Below, piece after piece: positions 35,056 to 43,100 of a stretch of DNA of 64,000 nt. The stretch's first letter is position 1. The number at the start of each line of letters is the position of its first letter. Origin of the DNA: AWTP1-13 sp963770295 (GTDB lineage Bacteria; Pseudomonadota; Alphaproteobacteria; Rhizobiales; Hyphomicrobiaceae); the NCBI GenBank assembly GCA_963770295.1, contig CAVYPA010000016.1, forward strand, positions 1 to 64,000, given 5' to 3'. Below the pieces are notes generated by a model that made no database searches, was not told the DNA's origin, and saw only the letters and a list, made by a program, of their open reading frames with translations. The position numbers and the translations under genes were made by a program.

Positions 35056-35247
35056 GTGCTGGCAACCAGCCCACCCACCGAGGCCGAGCTGCTCGAGCAG
35101 CGCCTCCGGATTGCCCGGCTGATGCCCGGCGCGCTCCGCAGCGATACCGCCATCAGAGAAATGGAGGAGGCGCTCAGGCGCCTCCGCCGGCCGCGTCTCG
35201 TCGTCGTTAATCCCCCGCAGCCGGAAAGGACAAACCATGAGCGATGA
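35056..35247 (+). CDS. small element protein, unknown
   Basis: A 63-residue ORF with GTG start two bases after the previous gene and 11 bases of overlap with the next. It is helical and charged (EAELLEQRLRIARLMPGALR, AIREMEEALRRLRRPRLVVV). Support comes from packing in the operon. No family known. Confidence 0.55.
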   Translation: MLATSPPTEAELLEQRLRIARLMPGALRSDTAIREMEEALRRLRRPRLVVVNPPQPERTNHER

Positions 35248-35863
35248 ATCCACCAAGCCGAAACTCGCACCCGCACCCATACCCGAGACACCCAAGGTCG
35301 AGGCCCCGGACCCTTTCGATCTCGCCCGGTTGCGTGTGCCAACCGATTACGAGAGCGACGCCGCGGTAAAGAAGCTTTTGACGACGGTCCCGGTCCGCCG
35401 CCCACATCGCCAAGAATGGATTTGGGTCCACCCCAGCGAGCTCTACCGTGAGGTGCTCATGGCCGTGGAGCTCAAAGAGGAGCGCGAGGTCTACCTCGCC
35501 CCTCCCCACATCGCGCAAGAGCTGCCCGGCGAGATCCAGCGCCGGATGCTCTACACGGTCCAAAATGCGTCGCGCGTCACGTTTTTGTGGCCGGTCAAGG
35601 TGGCGGCGCCTGGCGAGCGGCTCGACCCGTGGTCGACGTCCGCGCATGAGGCCGCAGCCAAGGCGATGCAGGAGCGAATACGGCTCGTGGCCAATCGGAG
35701 CCTCGGAGCCTACGAGACAATCGTCACGGAAAACCAGCCGGTCGGATTCGAGCCACGATGGCCGGAGGTGTCATTCCAGGAGTTGATCAGACTGGCGTTC
35801 CGCGGCGGGAAGCTGATCGACAATTTCGACCATCCCGTGATCCGGCAGATTCGGGGGCTGTGA
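35237..35863 (+). CDS. element protein, unknown (phage type)
   Basis: The 208-residue ORF has a proline-rich N-terminus, then VRRPHRQEWIWVHPSELYRE, VYLAPPHIAQELPGEIQRRM and PWSTSAHEAAAKAMQERIRL. This looks like the phage and plasmid proteins of unknown function that sit directly upstream of DNA polymerase A genes. ATG 35237 has a GGAAAGGA upstream. It is one base from the polymerase start, so the two are probably co-translated. Confidence 0.65.
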   Translation: MSDESTKPKLAPAPIPETPKVEAPDPFDLARLRVPTDYESDAAVKKLLTTVPVRRPHRQEWIWVHPSELYREVLMAVELKEEREVYLAPPHIAQELPGEIQRRMLYTVQNASRVTFLWPVKVAAPGERLDPWSTSAHEAAAKAMQERIRLVANRSLGAYETIVTENQPVGFEPRWPEVSFQELIRLAFRGGKLIDNFDHPVIRQIRGL

Positions 35864-35864
35864 A

Positions 35865-37616
35865 ATGCTGGACCGGCTGCCTTATCGGTACATCAACGCC
35901 GTCGATTGCGAGTACGAGTTCGGTGGCGTTGATGGCAACCGGCCTCGACCGGTCTGCATGGTCGCGCGTGAGTTGAGGACCGGGCAGACTTGGCGGATCT
36001 GGCGCGGCGAATTCGGATCACAACCGCCATTTCCGATCGGTCCTGATGCCTTGTTCGTCTCCTACTCCGCGCCGGCCGAGCTGGGTTGCTTCCGTCAGCT
36101 GGGTTGGCCAATGCCCGCGCGCATCCTCGATCTGTTCTGCGAATACCTATGTTTGATAAACGGTCGCGGTCGCGTCCCAGGGGAAGGCGACAAGCTTGTA
36201 AATGCCTTGGCGTACTTCTCCCTCGATACGATCACGGTGCAAGAGAAACGCGCCATGATCGATCTGATTTTAACCGGTGGGCCATGGTTGGCCGCCGAAC
36301 GTCTCGCCATCCTCGATTACTGCCAAACCGACGTGGTCGCGTTGGAGCGCCTGTTGCCCGCCATGCTGCCGGGGATCGACCTGGCGCGGGCACTGCTCAG
36401 GGGCCGCTATGCGGCCGCGGTGTCGAGCATGGAGCACGCCGGCATTCCAGTTGACGCACCGATACTTGGGCGTCTTCTGGCCCAGTGGGACGCCATTAAG
36501 CTGAACCTGATCGACGCGATCAATCCTCGATATGGCGTATATGCGGGCGGGACCTTCAAGTATGCGCTCTTTGAAGACTTCCTCGCGCGTCAAGGCATCC
36601 CGTGGCCGCGGCTCGAGACCGGATCTTTGGACCTCAGTGATGAGGCGTTCAGGGAGATGGCGAAGGGGCACCCCATCATCTCCCCGCTACGCGAGCTACG
36701 TCACACGCTGGGAAAGTTGCGCCTGAATAAACTCGCTGTCGGAGATGATGGCCGCAACCGCACGGGCTTGCAGCCTTGGCGGTCGAAAACTGGCCGCAAT
36801 CAACCGAGCGCCTCGAGATACATCTTCGGGCCGGGCGTTTGGATTCGTGGTTTGATCCGACCGCCCCCGGGCATGGGCATCGCCTACATCGATTGGAGCT
36901 CACAGGAGATCGGGATTGCGGCCGCGCTCTCCGGCGACGAAAACTTAAAGAAGGCCTATTCCGACGGCGACGCCTATCTAGCCTTCGGTGTGCAGAGCGG
37001 GAGACTGCCGGCGGGCGCCACCAAAAAGACCCACGGCGCCGAGCGGGAGCTGCTGAAGCAGTGCGTACTTGGAATCAACTATGCGATGGGCGAGAGGTCC
37101 CTCGCACTTCGGATTGGCCAGCCCGAGATCGTCGCCCGCAACCTGTTGCGAGACCACCGCAACACCTACCCTAAGTTTTGGTCTTGGTCAGACGCCGCGG
37201 TGGACATCGCGATGCAGGGGCGCACGCTGCCGACTGTTTTCGGTTGGCCGACCCATATCGGACCAACCCCGAACCCGCGCTCGCTCCGCAATTTTCCTAT
37301 GCAGGCAAATGCTGCGGAGATGCTGCGCATCGCCTGCTGCCTGGGCACCGAGCGCGGCGTTGAGATATGCGGACCTGTTCACGATGCCGTTTTAATCTGC
37401 GCCCCTCTTGATCGGCTAGACCAAGACGTCGCCGTGATGAGAGATGCGATGGCCGAAGCCTCTCGTGCGGTGCTCGACAGCTTCCAGCTCCGAACCGATG
37501 CCCACCTGGTTAAATATCCAGCCAACTACATGGATGGGCGCGGGCGCGTGATGTGGGAGGTCGTGATGCGCCTCCTCGAGCAAGCCGAAGCGCAACCCCT
37601 GCGGACGGTCGGATGA
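35865..37616 (+). CDS. DNA polymerase, family A, with 3'-5' exonuclease domain
   Basis: The 583-residue protein begins with a DEDD exonuclease (D14 and E16 in NAVDCEYEFG; ILDYCQTDVVALERL near the third motif). The polymerase domain contains motif A near 342 (IAYIDWSSQEIGIAAAL), motif B near 397 (LKQCVLGINYAMG, in place of KxxxFGxxYG) and motif C near 505 (GPVHDAVLI). The length is shorter than bacterial Pol I and no 5' nuclease domain is present, as in phage and plasmid-type polymerases. It indicates that the element has its own replication enzyme. The downstream gene overlaps by ATGA. Confidence 0.9.
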   Translation: MLDRLPYRYINAVDCEYEFGGVDGNRPRPVCMVARELRTGQTWRIWRGEFGSQPPFPIGPDALFVSYSAPAELGCFRQLGWPMPARILDLFCEYLCLINGRGRVPGEGDKLVNALAYFSLDTITVQEKRAMIDLILTGGPWLAAERLAILDYCQTDVVALERLLPAMLPGIDLARALLRGRYAAAVSSMEHAGIPVDAPILGRLLAQWDAIKLNLIDAINPRYGVYAGGTFKYALFEDFLARQGIPWPRLETGSLDLSDEAFREMAKGHPIISPLRELRHTLGKLRLNKLAVGDDGRNRTGLQPWRSKTGRNQPSASRYIFGPGVWIRGLIRPPPGMGIAYIDWSSQEIGIAAALSGDENLKKAYSDGDAYLAFGVQSGRLPAGATKKTHGAERELLKQCVLGINYAMGERSLALRIGQPEIVARNLLRDHRNTYPKFWSWSDAAVDIAMQGRTLPTVFGWPTHIGPTPNPRSLRNFPMQANAAEMLRIACCLGTERGVEICGPVHDAVLICAPLDRLDQDVAVMRDAMAEASRAVLDSFQLRTDAHLVKYPANYMDGRGRVMWEVVMRLLEQAEAQPLRTVG

Positions 37617-38047
37617 CGACGCGGCGCGACGACGATGCCCGCTATGACCTGAGCAGGCTCCGCCCCACTCCCGAAGACGTGGAGGCGCACGCGGCGGCCC
37701 GGCGAGCCCTCAAGAAAACTCGCGGCGCGGCGACGGGCTCAAAGCTGATCGGCCGCGGCCCATTCGTGCAGTACCCGGTCGAGGCAATCATCCGCCTGGC
37801 CCGGGCAAAGCACCGGGGCACGGTGAAGCTTTTCGGCTGGTTGTTGCACCTGAGCTGGAAAGCCGACCACCGCCTGCCGCTGAGGCTCGCAAACAAGACC
37901 GTGGCACCCCTTGGGCTCAGCCGGTGGGGCAAGGGTGCTGCACTGCGAGAGTTGGAGGCCTTGGGGCTGATCCGGGTAGAGCGCCAGGACCGGAGATCGC
38001 CCCTGGTTACCGCAATCGCACATCGGAAGGGTGGGGTATCTGAGTGA
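37613..38047 (+). CDS. winged-helix protein, candidate replication initiator
   Basis: The ATG at 37613 overlaps the polymerase stop (ATGA). The 144-residue protein has LIGRGPFVQYPVEAIIRLAR, TVKLFGWLLHLSWKADHRLP, LRLANKTVAPLGLSRWGKGA and LRELEALGLIRVERQDRRSP. The last two form a helix-turn-helix plus wing as in small Rep or DNA-binding regulators. Three direct repeats and an AT-rich inverted repeat follow its stop directly, the usual place for an initiator-bound origin. The Rep role is inferred from the fold-like pattern and position. Confidence 0.6.
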   Translation: MTTRRDDDARYDLSRLRPTPEDVEAHAAARRALKKTRGAATGSKLIGRGPFVQYPVEAIIRLARAKHRGTVKLFGWLLHLSWKADHRLPLRLANKTVAPLGLSRWGKGAALRELEALGLIRVERQDRRSPLVTAIAHRKGGVSE

Positions 38048-38049
38048 AT

Positions 38050-38123
38050 CTGTTTGCCACACCACACAGTTGCTGTTTGCCACACCGCACAGATTTGGCG
38101 AATCTGTTTGCCCCACCAGCATA
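38050..38123. repeat. three iteron-like direct repeats
   Basis: CTGTTTGCCACACCACACAG at 38050, CTGTTTGCCACACCGCACAG at 38073 and CTGTTTGCCCCACCAGCATA at 38104 share the core CTGTTTGCC.CACC. Spacings are 23 and 31 bases, about two and three helical turns. They lie just after the winged-helix gene and before the AT-rich region. They look like initiator or repressor binding sites. Confidence 0.68.
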
Positions 38124-38130
38124 CGTCGCC

Positions 38131-38180
38131 AGTTATTGTCTTTCTTGTCTTAGATTCTTGTTCTTTAATCTAACAATAGG
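38131..38180. other. AT-rich inverted repeat, candidate origin unwinding region
   Basis: Positions 38131-38180 are about 70% AT in an otherwise GC-rich element. TTAGATT (38150-38156) and AATCTAA (38167-38173) are perfect inverted repeats around a 10-base loop. Next to the iteron-like repeats and the winged-helix gene this fits the AT-rich part of an origin. It is not followed by a U-run, so a terminator is less likely. Confidence 0.5.
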
Positions 38181-38236
38181 TATCCCCACCCTGGCGGGCC
38201 TGAGCGGTCCTCCGAGCGCCCCGGTGGGAGGCTGAG

Positions 38237-38452
38237 ATGCTGCCGCGGCGATATAGCGAGGCGGACGAGGCCCTACTCCGGACGTTGATCCCAGCGGAGG
38301 AGGACCGGCACCTATTCACCCGAGAACGGTGGTCGACGGGCTTTCGCTGGTACCGAGCGCCCAATGTCGTGTGCCTGGAGCATTACAGGCCCCTGCCCTC
38401 TCCCCTGCAGGTCACTCGTCAACCCCCCAATCCTGGTGCCGCCAATGGCTGA
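38237..38452 (+). CDS. small element protein, unknown
   Basis: The ORF of 71 residues begins MLPRRYSEADEALLRTLIPA and contains DRHLFTRERWSTGFRWYRAP. GGTGGGAGG lies upstream of the start. The first 50 residues are coherent. No family is recognised. Confidence 0.55.
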   Translation: MLPRRYSEADEALLRTLIPAEEDRHLFTRERWSTGFRWYRAPNVVCLEHYRPLPSPLQVTRQPPNPGAANG

Positions 38453-38490
38453 GCTCGACGAGGTCGACGACGAACTCGGGCGCCAATCAG

Positions 38491-38691
38491 ATGGCAGAGC
38501 TATCCGAGCAGGAGTTTCGTCGCCGCCTAGCCTGGACGATAGCGAGCATCCACGACGAATACCGGCAGCTGCTCAAGGACGACGTGCCGCCAGCGACCGT
38601 GGTCGACCGGCTGTTGTGCGTGTGGGGCCGGCTCACGGAGGAGCAGCGCGTCGAGTTTTTGCAACGGGCACTGAGCCCCCAACTGAAGTGA
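38491..38691 (+). CDS. small helical element protein, unknown
   Basis: From ATG 38491 the 66-residue frame reads MAELSEQEFRRRLAWTIASI, EYRQLLKDDVPPATVVDRLL and LTEEQRVEFLQRALSP. It is a fully helical small protein with coherent coding character. The frame upstream of this ATG is unlikely to be coding. No family recognised. Confidence 0.55.
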   Translation: MAELSEQEFRRRLAWTIASIHDEYRQLLKDDVPPATVVDRLLCVWGRLTEEQRVEFLQRALSPQLK

Positions 38692-38720
38692 GACAATTCA
38701 GACGTCGTTTCTTAAAGTGG

Positions 38721-38891
38721 ATGATCTCGTTGTCGACGGTCCACTCCATCGTGACCAGCTGTCACGATGACGCCTATGCGATAGAGATCAGGAACGACGG
38801 CGCTAAGCGCCGTTTCGAGTCCACCGACGCCATTTGGGGATCCCTCGCTAATCTGGTTAGCCAGATCGTTCCTGCCTGTAGCGGCGGCTGA
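38721..38891 (+). CDS. small element protein (possible)
   Basis: A 56-residue frame with MISLSTVHSIVTSCHDDAYA and KRRFESTDAIWGSLANLVSQ. The ribosome binding site is weak. It fills the gap before the restriction-type gene. Coding status is uncertain. Confidence 0.33.
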   Translation: MISLSTVHSIVTSCHDDAYAIEIRNDGAKRRFESTDAIWGSLANLVSQIVPACSGG

Positions 38892-38917
38892 CGCGGGGCC
38901 GCCGAGGGTGAATAATC

Positions 38918-39832
38918 TCAGATCGTAGCCAGCGTCGGCACATGGTCAAAGCCGGTGCCGTTTTGCCAGTAGAGCTCCACTCCCGCACTTTCGATCAGGT
39001 TCAATAGATCACCGCGCGGTTTGCTAGGCAGAAGTAAAGCGAGCCTGGCACTGGGAACGAAGCGGGCATAGTCAATCAGCTGACCAAGTGCCATTCTCAC
39101 AGCTTCTCTTGTCACGGTACCCTTGGCCTCCACTAGCAACGGGAGTGATCGGACGTAGAGATCCGAAAACAGCGGCTTGGCCTCGCCTTCTGGAAGTACA
39201 CACAACCGCGTAACCTTGTGACCTCCAAGGGTGAGAAAATCTCGAAAAGCCCTAACTAATGTGGCCTCACGTCTCTCTGCCTCGTATGGCTCACGCCCAG
39301 GCTCGACGAACATTCGTTCAGTGTGTTGCTCTTCGACTTCAACCTCTTTGGCTTCGGTCGTTCGACCCAAATGAAATCGGCCGGTCGCATGCGCAGGAGA
39401 GGTATCCTTTGGCACGAGCCGGAAAACGATCACTGATCGTATTGGGCCATCACCTGTCTCGGGTGCATCCGTCGTGTACACGGCGAAGGGAGAGGCCACC
39501 TCGAATTCGCCAACGTAGGCCACCGTTCCACCTACACCCTGGAACAACCGAAGCGCCCTGCCATCCTGCTTGTGGTTCAACATGGCGGCGTTGCCACCCT
39601 TCATGACTTGATCACCACGCTGGCCTTCGCCGGTGTAGTGAAAGCAGCCATCATCCTGCCAGTTGTCAATATAGCCATGGCGCTCGCCCGATCGCGGGTC
39701 GGAGAATATGAATACGTTCGAGGTCTGCCGCGATGGGCTAATGCCACCTTGCCGACCTCCACCAAATCTGTCGTGTAGAACAGTGCGCAGAATTGCTTCG
39801 CCAGGGTGAAGCGGCCACTCAGACGTATCCAT
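38918..39832 (-). CDS. type IV modification-dependent endonuclease: SRA-like plus PD-(D/E)XK
   Basis: The 304-residue protein begins with a segment very like the SRA-type modified-base reader of ScoMcrA proteins: GGGRQGGISPSRQTSNVFIF, RHGYIDNWQDDGCFHYTGEG and QRGDQVMKGGNAAMLNH (residues 24-86). The C-terminal part has a nuclease-like LFSD (D224), then VEAKG (E235, K237) and GQLIDYARF (Q251), the D-x10-E-x-K plus Q spacing of the PD-(D/E)XK superfamily. ScoMcrA itself uses HNH. The combination predicts cleavage of modified (methylated or phosphorothioated) foreign DNA. It diverges from the membrane/ParA operon across a 308-base gap. Confidence 0.78.
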   Translation of the reverse strand: MDTSEWPLHPGEAILRTVLHDRFGGGRQGGISPSRQTSNVFIFSDPRSGERHGYIDNWQDDGCFHYTGEGQRGDQVMKGGNAAMLNHKQDGRALRLFQGVGGTVAYVGEFEVASPFAVYTTDAPETGDGPIRSVIVFRLVPKDTSPAHATGRFHLGRTTEAKEVEVEEQHTERMFVEPGREPYEAERREATLVRAFRDFLTLGGHKVTRLCVLPEGEAKPLFSDLYVRSLPLLVEAKGTVTREAVRMALGQLIDYARFVPSARLALLLPSKPRGDLLNLIESAGVELYWQNGTGFDHVPTLATI

Positions 39833-40140
39833 TACAAGCCCCCGTCCATGCAGAGCAGTCTGTCCCTCAGGTCCATCTTGAATATCGGATTGTGCGAAGA
39901 AGACGATTGAACTGTCCTACCTGTTGCGGGGAGGGCGAGCTTTGATTGGTGGCGCTTGAAAGCGACTTCGCGGCGGCCATATCAGCGCGGATCGCACCGC
40001 GGTGTTCAAGACCAACGAGGTTCTACGAGGCGGGGGCCCAGGCCAAGCATCATTGAGTTAATGATTGAAGGGTAGTTGCCCATTGGCCATAGCATCTCTT
40101 GGCGCCTTTCTCTAAGCTTACCGCGGGGTTGGGGCCGGCA

Positions 40141-40758
40141 ATGTATTTTTCCACACAACTGAAATGGCATGAGCGCGCGTGGTTTGCGGTGTCCGTGCTG
40201 TTGAATGTGATCAGCCTCTCGGCCTTCGTAGACGAATTAATGGGCTGGCGTTCGTGGGTTTCTGCAGCTCTTGCTTGGTATCGCGAGCTTATTGCCGCAA
40301 TCTTGGCTTCCTCGGGTTTGATCCCGCATTTCACCCCTCCAGTGCTGATCTCCACGATTAGTCAGCTCCTTGTGTTCATGGGAGGTGTCTTTGCCTCGGC
40401 CAATTTCTACGCCCTGAGGACTGAGGGCCAGACTGTTTTTCAAAGGATCTACGACACAAGCTGCAGAGCTGAACGCTTCGCATGGGTTTGCGCTGCCCTG
40501 AAGACGGCGCTTTTTTATTTCCTGGGGCCGGCTCTGTTACCCTTTGTACTTTGGAAGGCCTTGGTACGGAGAGCTCCCACCCAGCGCATCCTCGGCTTCA
40601 CATTCAGGCCAGCGCTTGTCGCCGCGTATTATTTCTCGCTCGTTGCAACAATCGTGGCAGGGCTCGCCGCGGCTAGCTTCGCTTACACGCAGTACCAAAG
40701 GCAAACCAAACGGGGGTTGGAAGTCGCGTTATGGCATGTAGATCGTTTGCGTTCATGA
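40141..40758 (+). CDS. membrane protein in a ParA-linked operon
   Basis: The start at 40141 is chosen because GGGG-rich sequence precedes it and it begins MYFSTQLKWHERAWFAVSVL. The 205-residue protein has about four membrane segments (VSVLLNVISLSAFV, LLVFMGGVFASANFYAL, FYFLGPALLPFVLW and YFSLVATIVAGLAAASFA). The 3' end overlaps the ParA-like gene by 28 bases, so the products are co-translated. No known family is recognised. It may anchor the ATPase at the membrane. Confidence 0.72.
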   Translation: MYFSTQLKWHERAWFAVSVLLNVISLSAFVDELMGWRSWVSAALAWYRELIAAILASSGLIPHFTPPVLISTISQLLVFMGGVFASANFYALRTEGQTVFQRIYDTSCRAERFAWVCAALKTALFYFLGPALLPFVLWKALVRRAPTQRILGFTFRPALVAAYYFSLVATIVAGLAAASFAYTQYQRQTKRGLEVALWHVDRLRS

Positions 40759-41612
40759 ATTTGAAGGGCGGAGTTGGCAAGACTGTACTTGCCGCGAACA
40801 TTGCTCGAGAGATAGTCCACCAACGACCAAAGACCACAATCCTACTGGTCGATCTCGATCCCCAATGCAGTCTCTCCTACCTCTTCGAGGAACCTATGGG
40901 CATTGATGCGCTCCCAAAGGAAAAAACCGCAGTCCAAGCGCTTTATCCCAAAGACGACGATCCAGAAGAACTCATCAAACACACTAAGAATGTATATGTG
41001 GATCGGCCTCTGTTTGGAAGGGCAAACGGAGGCAAGATCGATCTCGTTTTTGGCTCGATGGAGATCTACCGCATAATTGCAACATCTGGCGCAAACGAAC
41101 GGGAGTACTGCATACAGAACTTCAATAAGTTCATGGCTGCAGCGCGGACGCGCTATGATTTCATTTTTGTTGACACGAACCCAAGTACCAACGTTGCGAG
41201 TATGTGTGCACTTGATGCATGCGACTACATCATCGCACCGATGACCATGGATATCTTCTCTGTGCGGGGCATCCTAATGCTCAGGGACATCTTCTCTGAT
41301 AGATTTATATGGCTTCGTGAGAACCCCCGCCGGATCATCGGCATCTGGAATATGGTTGCGAGTCGCTTCCGCCATAGCAACCGGGTGAGTGTCGCCGAGC
41401 GCACGTTGCAGCAGTCCAGTGAAGAGATCTTCCGCATGGCGCTTGCTAACCGCATCTACGAGACTGATTATCTCCACTACGTGGGGCAGAAGAGGGGTTT
41501 TCTCCACGATCGCATGGGCATCGCCCGCGTTGACCTTTTCAACACCGCGAAGAGGGATCTCACCAATGTTTGCACCGAACTCTTTCAGCACGTTGAGCGT
41601 GTAGGTGCGTAA
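40731..41612 (+). CDS. ParA/MinD-family ATPase
   Basis: The 293-residue protein has a deviant Walker A motif KGGVGKT (K12-T18), Walker B-like TILLVDLDPQCSLSYLF, and the D.P motif FIFVDTNPSTNVASMCALDA followed by IIAPMTMDIFSVRGILMLRD. These are typical of ParA/Soj ATPases, which bind DNA or membranes in an ATP-dependent way. Unlike plasmid ParA proteins there is no parB-like gene downstream; instead the genes are a membrane protein and a small unknown protein. The length is standard. Confidence 0.86.
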   Translation: MACRSFAFMNLKGGVGKTVLAANIAREIVHQRPKTTILLVDLDPQCSLSYLFEEPMGIDALPKEKTAVQALYPKDDDPEELIKHTKNVYVDRPLFGRANGGKIDLVFGSMEIYRIIATSGANEREYCIQNFNKFMAAARTRYDFIFVDTNPSTNVASMCALDACDYIIAPMTMDIFSVRGILMLRDIFSDRFIWLRENPRRIIGIWNMVASRFRHSNRVSVAERTLQQSSEEIFRMALANRIYETDYLHYVGQKRGFLHDRMGIARVDLFNTAKRDLTNVCTELFQHVERVGA

Positions 41613-42030
41613 GGGAAGTACCAAGGTGCTGGCGAAGCTTTGCGCCTCCTTTTCTAGGAAGGCGATCATAGATGCTTTGATGGACGTCAAACCCTTAACG
41701 AAGAGCGAATTGGAGCGCCTTGTCGATCAGCTTAGCAAAGCTCCCCGAGTGGACAGCGCAGTCATCCAAACTCGCCGTCGACCTTCTCGACGGAACGATG
41801 CTGATGGCAGCCCAGCCGCACGTATCAAACGCCTGCTCACCGTTGAAGCGGGCCTTTCGCAGGAACAGTCAATAGATCAGCTGCGCTTAGAGCTGGTGAA
41901 CCTGCCGGGTGTTTTCTTGCCCAAGAAGACGTCATTTGATCGCTGGCTCGATGCTGTGCTTTCCCGTGTGCCAGCTGGAGAGGTCCTCAATGCAGCAATG
42001 ACGATAGCGGCTCGGCATACAACTCGTTGA
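41605..42030 (+). CDS. ParA-linked partner protein, unknown
   Basis: The GTG start at 41605 overlaps the ParA stop by eight bases. The 141-residue protein has MDVKPLTKSELERLVDQLSK, a basic linker QTRRRPSRRNDADGSPAARI, then SQEQSIDQLRLELVNLPGVF and SFDRWLDAVLSRVPAGEVLN. It is helical and basic and may bind DNA. No family is recognised. Its tight coupling to the ATPase suggests a ParB-like or effector role, which is inferred. Confidence 0.68.
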   Translation: MRKGSTKVLAKLCASFSRKAIIDALMDVKPLTKSELERLVDQLSKAPRVDSAVIQTRRRPSRRNDADGSPAARIKRLLTVEAGLSQEQSIDQLRLELVNLPGVFLPKKTSFDRWLDAVLSRVPAGEVLNAAMTIAARHTTR

Positions 42031-42212
42031 ACCCCGCTGCTGTCTAGGCTAAATTTGACAAGGCAATCGCTGTGGCCAGGCTTCTTACATATGATCCGGC
42101 CTCGCCGCCCTCACCGCCGATGTGGAGCCACCGGGGAAGCCCCGAGAGGCGCATCGCGCTCAACGGGGCTGGTCGGACAGCGGAAACGAGAAGTGAGCAC
42201 TCGGCGCCAGCC

Positions 42213-42458
42213 TCACTCGCCACTGAGAAGCAGCCGGTAGCCCGTGCGGGTCATCCACTTTGCTCTCTCCAGATGTGCGTCATAGATCTTCCTCGTACGG
42301 TCTCGATCCAATTCAGCGTCGGAGCCAACAAGGTATTTGATTGCATCGTACCTATCACCGTCGCGCGCGGACGCGGTCGCGAAATGCTCGCGGTCGTAGC
42401 CAGTTAGGCGATCGCTCTCGGGCGGAGCATCCAGAAGGGGTGGGAGAGAAAGCGTCAC
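42213..42458 (-). pseudogene. DUF2285-like protein with internal deletion
   Basis: The GTG start at 42458 has GAGGAG upstream. The start TLSLPPLLDAPPESDRLTGY followed by DREHF and the end DRTRKIYDAHLERAKWMTRT then GYRLLL match the ends of DUF2285 proteins found in rhizobial conjugative islands. The usual middle (THLRLLDADAEGADWREVARI-type segment) is replaced by a short unrelated stretch. So this 81-residue form lacks about 25 residues. It is in frame, but probably a relic. Confidence 0.55.
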
Positions 42459-42635
42459 GCGTCAAACTCCTCGTGCGTGAGGACGTTCTCTCGAGCACCG
42501 AGGAATTCCTCTCATACCAATCCGCATCCAACGTAGTGACTGCCGCACTCAAACACGAATGCCTCACGCTACCGAAAGGAAGGCGGCACGTCTGTGAAGC
42601 AGCTCACGTTGGAGACTGGTAACGCATTGGTCGGC

Positions 42636-42947
42636 TCACCGCTTTCGAGGCCACCTCGGTCGCTGCTCTGGAGCGATGAACTCGCCGTTGAAGCGACCGC
42701 AAAACTGCTCCGCGTGTTGACGTTCACCAAAGCAGTAGACATTGAACCCAATTGTATCGCGATAGAAGAAGTGCCCGCGCGGACAGAGCGACATGCCCTT
42801 GCAGAACTCCTGAATGCGAACCCAATTGGCACCGGTGCACCTGTCTGCTGGAACGGCAACTTGATGCGGCCACTGTCGGTCGATCGTTCCCTTGCTGAGC
42901 TCTCCTTTGCGATAGACCACGGCGCTCTCCGCTGCTGCCAGTGACAT
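42636..42947 (-). CDS. hypothetical protein, island type
   Basis: The 103-residue protein contains QWPHQVAVPADRCTGANWVR, EFCKGMSLCPRGHFFYRDTI and YCFGERQHAEQFCGRFNGEF. The regularly spaced Cys and His residues suggest metal binding or a structural Cys cluster. Similar proteins are common in Bradyrhizobium genomic islands (family memory). It is upstream of the DUF2285 relic on the same strand. No function known. Confidence 0.68.
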   Translation of the reverse strand: MSLAAAESAVVYRKGELSKGTIDRQWPHQVAVPADRCTGANWVRIQEFCKGMSLCPRGHFFYRDTIGFNVYCFGERQHAEQFCGRFNGEFIAPEQRPRWPRKR

Positions 42948-43100
42948 TGGTAGCGTGCCGCGCCTTGGCCATTAAGGAAACCCACTAGGGCTAGTTGTCG
43001 AATTTGGTCGAGGAGCGCGACATCTGGTGCATGGTGACGCCTATCTGCGATAGCTTCAGGCGCCGCAATGGCATGGCCGAAGAGCCGGCAGGGAGAGTGC

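Larger units (their letters stand above)
31414..42030 (+). mobile_element. integrated element at tRNA-Thr with phage-type replication genes and defence-like cargo
   Basis: The left end is set by the tRNA-Thr fragment and adjacent integrase. All genes to about 38.9 kb are read in one direction with ATGA/GTGA overlaps, typical of phage or plasmid-like elements, and include a DNA polymerase A. An SRA-nuclease gene and a membrane/ParA/partner operon follow. No capsid, portal, terminase or relaxase gene is visible. The right end is unknown. I place it after 42030, where island-type relics begin, but a repeat of the tRNA fragment was not found. Confidence 0.5.

Noticed and set aside
38918..39832. 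McrA-type HNH endonuclease
   Set aside because: The SRA part is like that of ScoMcrA but no HNH motif is present. The acidic-Lys arrangement fits PD-(D/E)XK instead.
40731..41612. plasmid parA partition gene
   Set aside because: The ATPase is ParA-like, but no parB gene or parS repeats are present and the neighbours are a membrane protein and an unknown protein. A partition role is not supported by this context.
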